This document shows, one piece after another, positions 49,130 to 60,844 of a DNA stretch of 64,000 bases. Source of the stretch: Oegoconia quadripuncta (taxonomy: Eukaryota; Arthropoda; Insecta; Lepidoptera; Autostichidae); the NCBI GenBank assembly GCA_949316235.1, contig OX438750.1, positions 882,501-946,500 of the forward strand, read 5' to 3'. Position numbers and translations under genes: made by a program. The notes beneath the pieces were generated by a model. The model was not told the origin of the DNA. It did not search any database and saw nothing but the letters and a program-made list of their open reading frames with translations. Positions within the stretch are counted from its first letter, which is position 1. Each line of letters begins with the position of its first letter.

Positions 49130-49212
49130 GTGGGAATGTAAATTATTTTGCGCAATAAAGAGTATTTCTATTGTATTGTATTGTATTGTGTTGTGTTGTG
49201 TTGTATTGTACT
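49130..49212 (+). mobile_element. LINE 3' end with (TTGTA)/(TTGTG) tail
   Basis: gtaaattattttgcgcaata and about ten pentamers. Confidence 0.7.
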
Positions 49213-49239
49213 GTTAACCAGCGTTGCCAGTTTCCATGC

Positions 49240-49467
49240 AAAAGTAAGATAATCATCAATGGACATAACCAGCTCGTTCGCATGCCAGGCTATTTCACAA
49301 TTAATTACGAAATATTATTTTGCCTTTTTAAAATAGCAACCCCTCGAGTTTCCTGCTTGTTCTTCTCAGAGGAAAATTGCCTTTTGAACAAGCAGTAGCT
49401 TAAAAAATGTAAAATTTACCTATTTTAAATGTATCTTGAGTACCTACAAAATAAAGCATTTTTGACT
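49240..49467 (+). mobile_element. LINE-A 3' end
   Basis: tggacataaccagctcgttc to acaaaataaagcatttttga. Confidence 0.75.
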
Positions 49468-49480
49468 TTGACGAATGAGT

Positions 49481-49783
49481 CATCATCAGCCCGTAAACAT
49501 CCTACTGCAGAGATGTAGGCCTTATCTTGTATAGAGGGAAGAATGGGCCATAGTCCACCACGCTGGTACAATGCGGGTTGAGGACTTCACATGCCTTAGA
49601 ATTTTAATTTCTCCGGCATGCCAGGTTTCCTCACGGTGTTTTCCTTCACCGTTTAAGAGCAGTCGGATATTATTGTACATAAGTAATTAAATCAAAAACT
49701 AATTGTACATGGCCTGCCTGGGAATCGAACCCGGACCTCCCAAATTGCGTGACCATGTCTTAACGGCTGAGCCACAGACGCTC
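49481..49783 (-). mobile_element. SINE-D, full length with target duplication
   Basis: Flanked by ttgacgaatgagt at 49468-49480 and 49784-49796. It runs from catcatcagcccgtaaacat to a tRNA-like head (gggaatcgaacccggacctc, ggctgagccacagacgc in inverse). Confidence 0.9.
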
Positions 49784-49856
49784 TTGACGAATGAGTAAAT
49801 ATCTACAAATAGGTTATTAGATATTCTTACTGATTTTCAAGGTCAACTATCGACCT

Positions 49857-50296
49857 TTTTTTTTCGTTTTATTCACTCGTCTCGGAGAAGGCAAAGGGAT
49901 CTAAGCCCATACAGCCATGTCTTATTTCTTCAATTTATAAGTCAGTCTCAATCAAAACAAGTGATTCGTCGTATATTTAGCGTACACAGACTCTAGTCAA
50001 GGTTCCGTAAAGTGGCAGAATGCTTTACAAAAGATTTTTGGCGGAAAGCTTAATATTCTGGCATTATTAAGCTTCAAAAGTCAGAATGCACAAATTATAA
50101 GAATGCGGTTGTCAGAGATAAGATAAGAGAGCCAGTCCCCCAAATGTGTCGGGGTTTCCGAGTCAGTACGCTTTCTACCTTCGACCTCATCTTCACTTAA
50201 CATCAGGTGTGATTGAGGTTAAGTACGAACCCGTCCTGACAAAAAAAAATTAAGAAAAATGCAACTTCCCTCGCCGAGATCCCGCCAAAAAGCCTC
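49857..50296 (-). mobile_element. retroposon R, tail type 1, carrying a SINE-B
   Basis: Flanked by caactatcgac (about 49845-49855 and 50297-50307). Same body and same tail as 218-613. A SINE-B fragment is inserted at 50104-50254. Confidence 0.7.
50104..50254 (+). mobile_element. SINE-B 3' part nested in retroposon R
   Basis: gcggttgtcagagataagat to gtgattgaggttaagtacga and A-run. Confidence 0.75.
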
Positions 50297-50309
50297 AACT
50301 ATCGACTAC

Positions 50310-50670
50310 GACGACTACCGTCATTCTACAATAATATGATAAAGGCGACAATGCACCCACGCCGGATGGACTACAGACGTCGACTGCTCGGCGCCGGATG
50401 CGACACCGCCGCCATCTTGCCGGAAGCGGCAACTCTAATGAGCTCTTGCCAGTTATGAGTCGCTTTGTGACATTTTTAAAGTGAACTGCTTTTACAAGAC
50501 ATTGTTATTAACAATGGTAGGAACTCCACTCCATTCTTGTTCTCGTGTACTTTACATCGATGAAGTCTTAGTAGGGTTTTTGTTGTGTTTTCAAGGCAGG
50601 AGTCAAAGAGCTCTCTTTTTTTTTTCATCGGTCATCATTAATTAGTAATTTTGCTTTACAAATTGCTTAA
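50310..50670. other. no feature seen
   Basis: GC-richer around 50340-50450. No exon supported. Confidence 0.35.
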
Positions 50671-50676
50671 TTCTTT

Positions 50677-50679
<3 letters not shown>

Positions 50680-50708
<29 letters not shown>
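50680..50708. repeat. (TA)n microsatellite
   Basis: About 13 TA units immediately before the RTE fragment. A second TA tract lies at 51066-51095. Confidence 0.85.
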
Positions 50709-50710
<2 letters not shown>

Positions 50711-51028
50711 CTCGGCTACAAACGCGTCGACCGAATTCGCAATACCATATTGCGTTCCATGACCGGAATTGCTGACGTGGGAAGAAAAACAGCCATGCTT
50801 AAATGGGACTGGGCAGGCCACGTTAGCCGTATGCCACCGGAGAAATGGGCACACACCATCACGCCCTGGATGCCTGAGGACAGGAGACGTCGTCGGGGTC
50901 GGCCGCGCAAACGTTGGAGAGATGATCTCATTGCGTTTCAAGAGGAATGGTGGGAAACCGCCAAGGATAGAAATGAGTGGAAGAGTTTGGGGGAGGCCTT
51001 TGCCCAGCAGTGGGACACGATAGGCTAA
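50709..51028 (+). mobile_element. RTE-type LINE ORF C-terminus
   Basis: Frame MLKWDWAGHVSRMPPEKWAH, later RGRPRKRWRDDLI and EEWWETAKDRNEWKSLGEAF, ending in a stop at 51026. This is the C-terminus of an RTE-like polyprotein, open over 100 codons and so fairly young. The frame is open upstream through the TA tract by chance. Confidence 0.75.
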
Positions 51029-51190
51029 TTTAAAAAAGAAAATCTTTATATATGTATATTTTATTTAGCTATATACATATATATATATAATATATAATAA
51101 TGGTCAAACTTATAGCACGCCTCTTTTGCGTCGGGTGTTAAAAATGCGACATAGGCAACTCTCACGGTAATAAATAATAAATAAATAAAT

Positions 51191-51346
51191 ATCCTTACAC
51201 AAACACACAGCGCCATCTAGTTCCACAGTAAGCAACTATAGGCTTGTGTTGTGGATACCAGATGGTTGATATACTACATAAATATATTTTTTTTTGTAAA
51301 TAAATACTTATTATAAATGAAAACACCCATAACTCGGGTACACAAA
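51191..51346 (-). mobile_element. SINE-A, head missing
   Basis: cacacagcgccatctagttc to ccataactcgggtacaca. Confidence 0.8.
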
Positions 51347-51728
51347 ACAGGTAATGTCACCCTTAAATGAAACTTAAAATAAATTTTAAACGTGAAGCAC
51401 AGAACTCACTGTTCTCACAAGCTTTTTTCCTTTCCTACCACGAAAGTTTCATAATTGAGGAAAAATCCTAACAAAAATAACAATCCAATTCGAACACTTT
51501 CGCAGCTATACGAGCTCTAATCCGAGCCAAATTGACATTTCGGTTGCCTTTTCAACCATTGCTTAGGGTTGCCAGATCGATAACTGAGCAAATATTTCAA
51601 AGTCAAAACAATATTAGTAATAGCATCCCGCTCAGCATCTTAGGGAGAAGGGAGTGACTGAAAACCAGCGCTACTCGAGATCATGTTCTCAAGTAAGCAA
51701 ATGCTGAGTCACTTCCAATTGCCTAATA

Positions 51729-51890
51729 ACAATGGTATCGATTCGGATGTACACCAACTAAACTAAACTAAAACCAGTTTTGGAATGGTGCCGTCGCATC
51801 GTAGTGTTCCAGGGAGTAAGAGACAATATTACTTTAAAACTGGTTTTAGTTTAGATTAGTTGTTGACCATCCGAATCGACACCAATACCT
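51729..51890. mobile_element. small palindromic MITE
   Basis: cgattcggatgtacaccaac ... taaaaccagttt is the imperfect inverse of aaaactggttttagtttaga ... ccatccgaatcg. Confidence 0.65.
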
Positions 51891-52015
51891 AAGTATACTA
51901 ACCTAATTCTACATAATACACTTTATAATCTGTAACTAAAGAAGAGATCCCTGTTAGCCACAGTTGAGAACCGAAGAGGAAAGATAGGTCACTTGATACG
52001 ACACGATATTTTTTT

Positions 52016-52198
52016 GAAGAACATAATTGAGGGAAAGATTGAAGGAAAGAGAGGAAGGGGAAGACCTAGGCGTAATTACTTTGACCAAGTGAAAGAAAAG
52101 GTGAATGTCGTGTCGTACCAAGAGTTTAAAACGAGGGCGGAAAGTAGAGAGGCGTGGTCATTACTCCACCGACAAGAGCATAGCTCTTAAATTAAAGA
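52016..52198 (+). mobile_element. RTE-type LINE ORF C-terminus
   Basis: Frame [20 protein letters not shown], later [20 protein letters not shown], stop at about 52190. Close copy of 22463-22655. Confidence 0.75.
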
Positions 52199-52760
52199 AG
52201 AAGAACTAAAGAAACCGATTTAGTGTACCTACATCTATATACATAAATAATTGTTGTGACTTTGTTATTAGAGCAATAAAAAGCATGTATTTGTAAGTAT
52301 TTAAAAACTAAAAAACCCGACAGAATATTTAGTAATTTGCTGGCGCCCTGTAGGATTTTTTACCATGAAATGTATACTAAGACACTCCGTGTACCAAGAC
52401 GAATCGAACGACACCTTGCACTTCATAATTGGTAGAGCTGTTTAGGTTACAGGAGCTAACATAGAAATCCACATACATACATACACTACAAAAACATTAC
52501 CATCCATCCTTGGGCAGCCGGGTAATAAGGATTATTACAAAATTTGTGTCAAACAAGAGTCCGTCACTGAACATCGAAATACAAACGCGCGAAGAACTGT
52601 GGTCGATACATGATATCATTTGTTGAATGTCAATTTAAATCTACTGGAAATAGAAAAGGTTTATTGCATTGATCTGTCAGTCAGTATCTCCGAGCTACTA
52701 CCGCTTCGGAAAGGGGAATCATCTGTGGGAAAAGAAGCGGCGCAAGAAGCGACGCACTTG
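52199..52760. other. no feature seen
   Basis: Probable LINE 3' UTR to about 52290 (gagcaataaaaagcatg), then unassigned sequence. Confidence 0.35.
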
Positions 52761-52764
52761 AGCA

Positions 52765-52908
52765 ATGATCTCAGCTGAGTAGAATTCAAGATTGATTTAT
52801 AAATCAGCACGGAGCTTCAGATAGCGTCAATTTCTTAAGACGCATCTCGGGTGATACAGCCTCAAGACTTGTATATAGAGATTGGTTTATTAATACAGGC
52901 CTTTGATA
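52765..52908. mobile_element. half copy of the MITE at 45509
   Basis: gcacggagcttcagatagcg to ggtttattaatacaggcctt, the inverse of the left half at 45509-45640. Confidence 0.7.
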
Positions 52909-52963
52909 AGATGGTGGCAGCTAGCCAGGCAGACATTTAAAATGCCCTACCACCAACCAAAAA
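52909..52963 (-). mobile_element. SINE-B fragment
   Basis: gataagatggtggcagctag, ccctaccaccaaccaa. Confidence 0.65.
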
Positions 52964-53129
52964 ATGTTGTCATCGATGTTAGGTTGAACATGTTGAATAT
53001 ATCGGGGCGTTCTTTCACACTAGCGTTCGTCGAAGTATTCTGCCGCTATATGGTTTATCGCACAAGCAATGTGTCGACCAACGCAGTACCGAAACTACGA
53101 TCTTTCGAGCCACAGTTTTACCATAGTTC

Positions 53130-53230
53130 CTCGAAAGGGAAGATGAGGCCGAAGGCGCTAGCTCTCTCATCCAGATTCCTTATTCTGGATGAGAGCACTT
53201 GCACCTTCAGCCTCCTCTTCACATAGGGAA
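53130..53230. repeat. inverted repeat (hairpin) in unassigned sequence
   Basis: gctctctcatccaga / tctggatgagagc around a short loop at 53173-53190. Weaker pairing extends to gaagatgaggc / gcctcctcttc. Confidence 0.6.
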
Positions 53231-53259
53231 GTATTAATAAAGCAATAAATTGAGATCGA

Positions 53260-54030
53260 TACTCACTCTCAATACCATTTCTTTTGATACTGTTTAAATA
53301 CGCAAGATTATCTCAAGTATCAACTTAAGTTCACGTTGACCTTAAGATATAAGTAGGCATTAAATATACATTTACTGCTTTACGATAAACTTAGAAAAGT
53401 TGGATGTTTAAAAATACCGTTATCACATCAACCAAATAGAATAACAAACATGTATCGCTGGATCTTGTAAAGTTTTTCTTTTACTTTGAGCCATAGTGGC
53501 GATTGAGATTAAAATAAATCGGAAAATTGTTAATCCCGTTCAAGGGAATATTGGCAACCCTAGATGCGAACCTTTAACGCCTGCTGTGAAAAAATAGCAA
53601 TATTATTGCAACGACATTTTGACTTTGGCCTTTAAAATTTCAGGCGTTTGCAATTTCCGAAGTACCACCCACTCATGGTTCGTTGAAAGGTATAAAGGTT
53701 GTTCTCTTACCGCGGAAAATCAAGGTCATTACTTATCCATAACAATATGAGTTATTTGTAGATACGTTTTATCATATCTATAGTCCCAAGAACTGTTATC
53801 TGTATATATCTCTATCTACCGTTCATTTCGTTTGCAAAATATTTCACATTCGTTGGGTCTTAAATGCTTCAAAACGCCCAATTTTGCAAGTAATTTTTAA
53901 AATATAATATGAAATGCTGTATTTCTTATTTGGTTGTTACTGCATAAAAGTATGACACGCCGTAGATTTTGACGTCTTAGAACAAAATCTATTTTAATAA
54001 TATGGATACTTTAATAACATAAATAGGTAT
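53260..54030. other. no feature seen
   Basis: AT-rich sequence. No repeat family or exon recognised. Confidence 0.35.
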
Positions 54031-54289
54031 ATTCATGGACACATTAGTCGAACGAAGTGAGACATCTCACAAATCACAGATTAAGTACAGCAATTCACCC
54101 CGGATCTGCCTGTTTTTATGTCGCCGCGTTACAGCAGAAACCTTTTTGCGGCACATCTTAACTGTGGGGTCGCGGAGGTCTGGAATTTCTCTAAATATCC
54201 TTTCTGTTGCGACGCTGTGTGTACGTATCTGCGTTATCCACATTTTTATTGTTGAGTCCCACATTAAAAATACTTTTAAAAACAAGACT

Positions 54290-54715
54290 TTAATACCCAA
54301 TCAATTAGCTGTACCTTTTAGTGGACTTAGTAAAGTTAGTAAGTCATTCAGAGGTCAATGTGTGCGCTTCTACAACAAGGTTCCCATGGATACAGAATGT
54401 TCCGCTTAATAAATTTAAACTTATTATAAAACAAAAATTATGTAAAAAGAGATATTACAAAATTGCAGACTACATTAATGATAGTAATCCATGGGATTAA
54501 ACGGCTCCTCTACACTATATATAAAAATTCTTGTAACCTTTCTAGATTTTAATGACTGATTGAAAAGAGACAAACCCTCTGAGTTTCTCGCCGGCTCTTC
54601 TCAGTAGTGGTCGCGTTCCGAGCTAGTGGTAGTTTAAAAAACAAGTGACGTTCATAAGTGCATATTGTATTGCCTACATGAATAAATGATTTTCATTTCA
54701 TTTCATTATTATGAC
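54290..54715 (+). mobile_element. LINE-A-related 3' end
   Basis: Frame LSKVSKSFRGQCVRFYNKVP, frameshifted after it. The 3' UTR (gagtttctcgccggctcttc) ends atttcatttcatt. Confidence 0.65.
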
Positions 54716-55395
54716 ATGTTATTCTAGTCATAATGTGTATGTAAATCCGTGGAATCAACCGTTGAGAAGGTCTCTCTTTTAGGCTTCTCGAGTGTAAGTC
54801 AGAGCGATTTTTACCCGCCTGCCCAAGGAAGGAGGATAATATTTTTCGAGTGTGTGTATGTATGTTCATTCGTTTGGCGCATCCTATAGCCGATTTCTAA
54901 GTGTATGGTGTCGTTAGATTATGATAACTGGAGTGTAATAGGATACATTTTAAGGTATACAAAATCTATGGCGTCCGCAGAATACGAAATATTCGGTTTG
55001 GTTCGTTATTAGATTTATTCTGTGTTTAAGAACAAATCTTAATATATCCAATGGTCGCCACTGGACGGAATAAACCCTCTTAATGTATGTATGTGGATGG
55101 AGAAACAAATAAACGTCTATCTATTTTTTACAACACTGGGGAATCGGCATCGTAATACAACAGGGCCAATACTTTCAAGAAGTAATAGATATGCAAAATA
55201 CATGATCTCTACTGAAATCCTCTGGGCGTTTTCTATCTCCCTCTGACGGTAAACAAAACATCCTCTCTCTTTGTCTGCTGGGGAAAAACCCCTAGGGACC
55301 TACCGATGCATACTGTAGCTTGAATAGGGTTGTCAGATACGTCCATAAACTAATATTACAAGTGTGAATTTTTTGTAAAAATTTAGCACAGAGGT
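54716..55395. other. no feature seen
   Basis: No repeat family or exon recognised. Simple patches only. Confidence 0.35.
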
Positions 55396-55399
55396 CTGG

Positions 55400-55470
55400 T
55401 TCTCGGCTTATATGAAGGTGCCGTCACTGGTCCCAGGCACCAGTGACGGCAACTTCATATAAGCCGAGAA
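55400..55470. repeat. near-perfect 32-bp-arm hairpin
   Basis: Left arm 55400-55431 and right arm 55439-55470 pair at 31 of 32 positions (ttctcggcttatatgaag ... accagtgacggc), with a 7-nt loop cccaggc. GC-richer than its surroundings. Confidence 0.85.
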
Positions 55471-55884
55471 GCCCGACGTGGTTAAAATACTCCATTTGGA
55501 TATCAATTACTGTACAACCACACCATACAACCATACCACAAAATATTCGTCACGCTGAATCGCTTGCAGCGTTTAAACTGCGTCTAAAGGAATATTATTT
55601 ATCTCTTTAATGAATTGTATGTACTGTTATATATATTTATGTGTATTTCATTATTGTACTTATTTATATGGTATTTTATTTATTTATTTATTTATTTATC
55701 ATTTATTGCACACAAGAAAAAAAGACATACAGATACAACATAATAGAGACGACACAACTGTCTGTTTATTTTAGTAGGTGTTTCTATGTATGTTTATCTT
55801 TGTATGTATTCTACTATACCTATGTATTTTCTATGTATCGTCTATGTACCTGATGATATTTCAAATTATTCACCTTTTACTTTG

Positions 55885-56020
55885 CACTATCCAACTACTT
55901 ATTATGTATGGAAGAAATCGCTATCAGCGATAAGACCGCCTTTGTACACTTCATCGTCTATGTTAAATTTTCTTTATATTTTATTTTTGTGTGCAATAAA
56001 AAATTTAATAATAATAATAA
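55885..56020 (+). mobile_element. LINE 3' end with (AAT)n tail
   Basis: tatggaagaaatcgctatca, gataagaccgcctttgtac, gtgcaataaaaaatttaat and AAT repeats. Confidence 0.65.
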
Positions 56021-56084
56021 AATTTTTAACATGGCGCCCGCAAAATGAAAAATATGCTGTCGGGTTTTTTCGTTCATAAACGTA

Positions 56085-56340
56085 TAGTATTATAGCTGTT
56101 ACCCGCGACTTCGTCCGCGTAGAATTCAATTCGACTACCAAATTCGTCACTCTCTGACTCAAAAGCATTCCCACTAATAATACCTATCCTACAGGAACTA
56201 GTCACTTTTCCGTATTAAAAAGTAGCATTTATATGTTAATTCAGGTCCTTATCTCTCTATCAACCAAATGACCAGTCGTTTAGGCGTGAAGAGGTAACAA
56301 ACATACACACACAAACTTTCGCATTTATAATTTTAGTTGG
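56085..56340. mobile_element. RTE-like repeat
   Basis: tagctgttacccgcgacttc, gtccgcgtagaattcaattc, ending aaactttcgcatttataatt. Confidence 0.6.
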
Positions 56341-56601
56341 GATTACTAAAATATCTACTATTGAATTTATAAATTAATGTTAAGTAAAAAGGTCCATTTC
56401 TTTTTCACTGCCTCGAAACGGCTTCAAAATTTATATAGTCATAGACAATAATAGGCGGCAGTAAAGACTACTATATTCATGTATTTTAAATTGTGTATGT
56501 ATTGTCTTTTGTCAATTGTGTTCCTATAACAGTGATGTTTCTTTTGTTTAGTTATTTTCTTTATGTTTGGTTCGGTGTAGTGTTATTCCTCTATGGTTTG
56601 T

Positions 56602-56962
56602 TCATAAAAATTTACAAACGTTTTATAAACCTGTTTTAGTTAAAGTATGTTTTGTGTCTTTCTTTCATTACAACATTTCCTTATGAAAGACAGAAACGAC
56701 AAAACACACTATAACTAAAAGCGGGCTTATTTTTTTTTTATATGAGAGGGCGGCAAACGAGCATGCGGGTCACCTGATGGAAAGCAATCACCGCCGCCCA
56801 TGGACACCCGCAACACCAAAAGGGTCACAGATGCGTTGCCGGCCTTTGAGGAAGGTGTAGGCTCGTTCCTTGAAGGTTCCAATGTCGTACTCGTTCGGGA
56901 ATACCGCTGCCGGAAGTCCGTTCCACAGGCTTATAAAGCGTTTGTAAATTTTTATGAATAAG
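56602..56962. mobile_element. palindromic MITE split by LINE-C
   Basis: ttcataaaaatttacaaacg (left) and cgtttgtaaatttttatgaa (right) are exact inverses. The interior pairs through ttatagtt/aactataa and ctttcttt/aaagacag-type words. LINE-C at 56733-56932 is inserted with a duplication of ggcttat. Confidence 0.75.
56733..56932 (-). mobile_element. LINE-C 3' end, minus
   Basis: atatgagagggcggcaaacg to ccggaagtccgttccacag, with a poly-T at its left end. Confidence 0.82.
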
Positions 56963-57034
56963 ACAGATAATGTATTGTTCTATATTTTAAGTATCGCTCT
57001 TTGTCTGCAATAAAAAACTTTAAATTGGTTTTTC

Positions 57035-57165
57035 GTCCCGAGGGTTGCTGGAAGAAATCTCTTACAGAGATAAGCTCGCCTTTTGTGTATTGTAATTTCT
57101 GTCCTATGTTTGTTCAATGTATATTTGTATACTTATATGCAATAAAGTGTTAAAATAAATAAAAA
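57035..57165 (+). mobile_element. LINE 3' end
   Basis: gttgctggaagaaatctctt, gataagctcgccttttgtgt, tatgcaataaagtgttaaaa. Confidence 0.65.
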
Positions 57166-57559
57166 TTAATTTCCCATAAATTAATTATGGGAAATGGGAA
57201 ATTGCGAATAGGAATTATTCGTAATGATTCAAGTGTAGCACAAAGGAGTTAATAAAAGCTTAATTTGCTTAAAATGTTAAAAAAGAAATCGGCAACCCTA
57301 TATGTGATCGCTCGTTTTCCTCCTTCTGTTATTTTTTTGAGAAAATTCAAATGATTTTTTTTGTAATATACTATGGAAGTAGAAAGGTTTTGTTAGCATA
57401 GTGTCGCAGGGCATTAGGAACTTTTTTTATTAAATCATTCAATTAAGTGCAAGTTAATTGCACAAAATGTAAGATATATAACATCTTATAAACACAAACA
57501 AAGTTTACATCAAAATTGTACAGCCATTCTTCATCGCTATTAAGCGATTTCTACCACAC

Positions 57560-57648
57560 AACCCCCATTCATCATCATCATCAGCCAGTAAAAATCCCAC
57601 TGCAGGGATATAGGCCTTCCCTCGTCTAATGAGGGAGTATGGGCCATA
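57560..57648 (-). mobile_element. SINE-D fragment
   Basis: catcatcatcatcagccagt to gagggagtatgggccatag. Confidence 0.65.
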
Positions 57649-58098
57649 GTAAAATATATAGCATCATTTAGGAAAAATAGTGATAAACGTGATGTCAATA
57701 CAAGAAATAAAGATAAACTTGCAGGTCACATAAGTCGCCTCCGCAAAGTCAGTAATTCATTCAAAGGGTTATGTCCCAGTTGATATAGAAAATCTTCCTC
57801 TCAATAAATTTAAAGATACTATAAAACAGAAACGTATTAAGAAAGCATATTATAAAATATCAGACTATTTAGATGATAATCATCCCTGGACATAATCAGA
57901 TCGTTCGCATGCCAGGCTATTTCACAATTAATAATGAAATATAAAAACCTTTTTGTAAAATCAAAGCCTGATTTTAAAAGAACAACCCTTCGAGTTTCTT
58001 GCTTGTTACAAGTACGAGTAGTAGCTTAAAAAAAATGTAAAATTGACTATTTTAAGTGTATTCTGTGTACCTACAAAATAAAGCATTTTTTACTTCGA
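57649..58098 (+). mobile_element. LINE-A 3' end
   Basis: A coding remnant (cgcctccgcaaagtcagtaa) with an internal deletion, then the 3' UTR to tacctacaaaataaagcatt. Confidence 0.75.
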
Positions 58099-58180
58099 AA
58101 TATTTACCCCTCGCGGAATTCGAATCCGCAATCGTTGGTTTCGCTGATAGGGTCACTATCTACTACACCAAACGGTCGTC
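58099..58180 (-). mobile_element. SINE-C head fragment
   Basis: gcggaattcgaatccgcaat, actacaccaaacggtcgtc. Confidence 0.7.
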
Positions 58181-58522
58181 CTTTTTCTCGTAAATAGTCA
58201 ACTAACGGTGTCCCAAGTGAAAGAGAGTTCAAAGTAAAAGACCCTACTGGAAACTATCCCTACGGGACTATAAAACTGTCCTCGCTTCGGAGTTATACCG
58301 AGAATTATTCAATGGAACTCATCATAAATGTAGGTAGGAACATCTCACCTTAGAAAAAGGGAAATCTTATGATGACAGGTACCACATAAATACCGAATAA
58401 AAGTCGGGTAAAAACAATTGGCAGACGGACATCATGCTCCGAATAAAATAAAATAAAAATACACGAAAAACATTACCCTCCTTCCTTGAGCAGTCGGGTA
58501 AAAAGAGTTGGCAGAGGTGATG

Positions 58523-58853
58523 TTTTTTATGCATAATGGGTTGGTACTTGACCTCAATCAAACCTGATGTTAAGTGAAGATGAGGTCGAAGGTGGAAGCG
58601 TACTGACCCGGAAACCCCAACACATTTGGGGGACTGGCTATCTTATCTCTGAAAACCGGAACACAACAATGCTATTGAATTGCTGCTTGGCGGCAGATTT
58701 AGATAAGATGGTGGTAGCTAGCCAGGTGGACATTTAAAATGCCATACCACCAACCAAACCGAGTACTTAAACAAGTACCCCGCTGGGGATTGAAGCCGCG
58801 ACCTCCGAATCGTAAACCGAATGTTGTTTACGTTGAGTCACGGAGGCGGTTAA
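58523..58853 (-). mobile_element. SINE-B, full length
   Basis: ttatgcataatgggttggta to a degraded box B (gggattgaagccgcgacct) and gagtcacggaggcgg. Confidence 0.88.
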
Positions 58854-58859
58854 AGTCTA

Positions 58860-59690
58860 CCAAGGTACATACTTCCGACAAGATGGCGTAGCTTCGTTAC
58901 AACTTTAATCAATTATGTTTGCCCGCGTTCCTAGTCGTGCTCAGACATAACTTTAGAACAGGCTACCGTCTGGTGGCTTTGGAAGTTCTGGGTTCCAGTC
59001 ACAATGTATGAATTTCTGGCCAGCATGTGTAATAAATTTTAAACACCGAAAATGGCGGTAATTTTGAATTATGTCTGTGGCATTTTATAGCTAGAACGGC
59101 TGAATTGATTTGAAAATGGTTTGTTATTTTCGAAAGGTAGCCCAGGGAAAATACGGTAAAAAATTAGCTTAGCTAGACGTAATTCAGAACCGACTTATAT
59201 AATTGATATCTTATAGAGGTATATTAGAGATGTAATTTTGAATAATTAAGCCTCACAAAAACGAATTGTTTTTCTTTTGTTTGGACTTTGTCTAGATTTA
59301 AAAAAAAAACCCTATTTTTAATTTGTATCTTAATAACAATAAATACTAATTGATATTTAATTAGGTAGATTTTGTTAAACACAGTTAACTTATTGATGAA
59401 TAAAAAACTAAGCATGTTATAGTTTGCAAATGGATAATGAGAACTAACATTTTGTAACGTTAATTTCCATAAATGTTTTTTTTGTATCTAAAGACATACC
59501 CATCGATTGAGCATTTTTTTTAAAAGAAACACATTTTTCAACTTTAGCGTATTTAGTAACTTTTTTTACTTCTGGAGTTCTAGAATATTCGATTTCATTT
59601 GTTTTCTAAATGTGTACTTTGAAGTTAACGTTCGGATAGGAGGAGGTACACTGTTCCAGCACTTGGTCGCTTGATAACGGCAGCTGACAG
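58860..59690. other. no feature seen
   Basis: AT-rich sequence with short ORFs only. No family recognised. Confidence 0.35.
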
Positions 59691-59880
59691 TAAATGCGAA
59701 TCACTACGTCTTCATTCACACTGCTTAACTCCCTCATTACACTTTTTTTTTATATGAGAGGGCGGCAAACGAGCATGCGGGTCACCTGATGGAAAGCAAT
59801 CACCGCCGCCCATGGACACCCGCAACACCAAAAGGTCACAGGTCACACACTATTCCTGATTCTACCTTTATATGATATCA
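59691..59880 (-). mobile_element. RTE fragment split by a truncated LINE-C
   Basis: cactacgtcttcattcacac ... cctcattacac and actattcctgattctacctt are contiguous in the RTE copy at 23590-23640. LINE-C (59742-59845, minus) lies between, with cacac-type flanks. Confidence 0.7.
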
Positions 59881-60182
59881 TGTATCTTAAATAGAAATAA
59901 ATCAATTACTTCCTAGATTTATTTACATAGATAGTTAGTTACAAGTGAAGCAAATGATTACCTTTTCCATTTTAGGAAGTAGCTTATAAAAGGTAGGTAG
60001 TAAATCCGTTGAAATGTAGAGCAAGAGACAATAAAAGAAATGTTACAATCATAGATGCGACGTCCGTCCTTAATCATGTTCACAGAGCATATATCACAGA
60101 CCTGTCAGATAGGTGTTAGGGCATTTCGGCAGGCCACAGGGATGTGTGGAGATCTATCGATAATGAATGATCTTCTATCAAA

Positions 60183-60485
60183 ATCAAAAAATGCTTTATT
60201 TTGTAGGTACACAGGGTACACTTAAAATAGTCAGATTTAAAATTTTTTAAGCTACTGCTTGTTCAAAAGCCAATTTTCCCCTGAGAAGAACAAGCAAGAA
60301 ACTCGAGAGGTTGCTCTTTAAAAAAAAAAGGTTTTTATGTTACAAAATTATTAATTATTATTTTATATTATAATATTTCATTATTAATTGTGAAATAGCC
60401 TGGTTATGCGAACGGGCTGTTCATGTCCATGAATGTTTATCATCTAAATAATCTGATATTTTATAATATGCTTTCTTAATAAGTC
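60183..60485 (-). mobile_element. LINE-A 3' end, minus
   Basis: aaaatgctttattttgtagg to ctgatattttataatatgct. Confidence 0.75.
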
Positions 60486-60559
60486 CTCCTTCCTATCTAT
60501 CTATCTATATTCCTTTGTATTATTTTGAGGATTAATTGTTATTAATTTTACGACTAGCT

Positions 60560-60810
60560 AAATTATGTATTGGTATGCTGTCTAACTTGGTTTGTAACCT
60601 TCGAAAGGTACTTACTCGTTCTTTTCCATAAAAAAATCGTTTAGCACAAAAGCGATTAATTGTTATGCATGCTGTTTATCTTTGTATGAAACTTGAATAT
60701 TGTCCAATATTTGCATGTCATTGTAATGACTGAATTAGGCGGACCTTATTGTAACAACACTTAATCTAATGTACCCTATTCAAGAGCAAATAAATCATAT
60801 TCTATTCTAT
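60560..60810 (+). mobile_element. LINE 3' end
   Basis: cgattaattgttatgcatgc, ggcggaccttattgtaacaa, gcaaataaatcatattctat. Same 3' style as 42300-42350. Confidence 0.55.
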
Positions 60811-60844
60811 GCTTCTTTTCGAGTAAGTTTCAAATTTAATTGAA

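Noticed and set aside
50642..50941. Minus-strand ORFs over the RTE fragment
   Set aside because: The plus frame carries the LINE C-terminal motifs; the minus ones have none.
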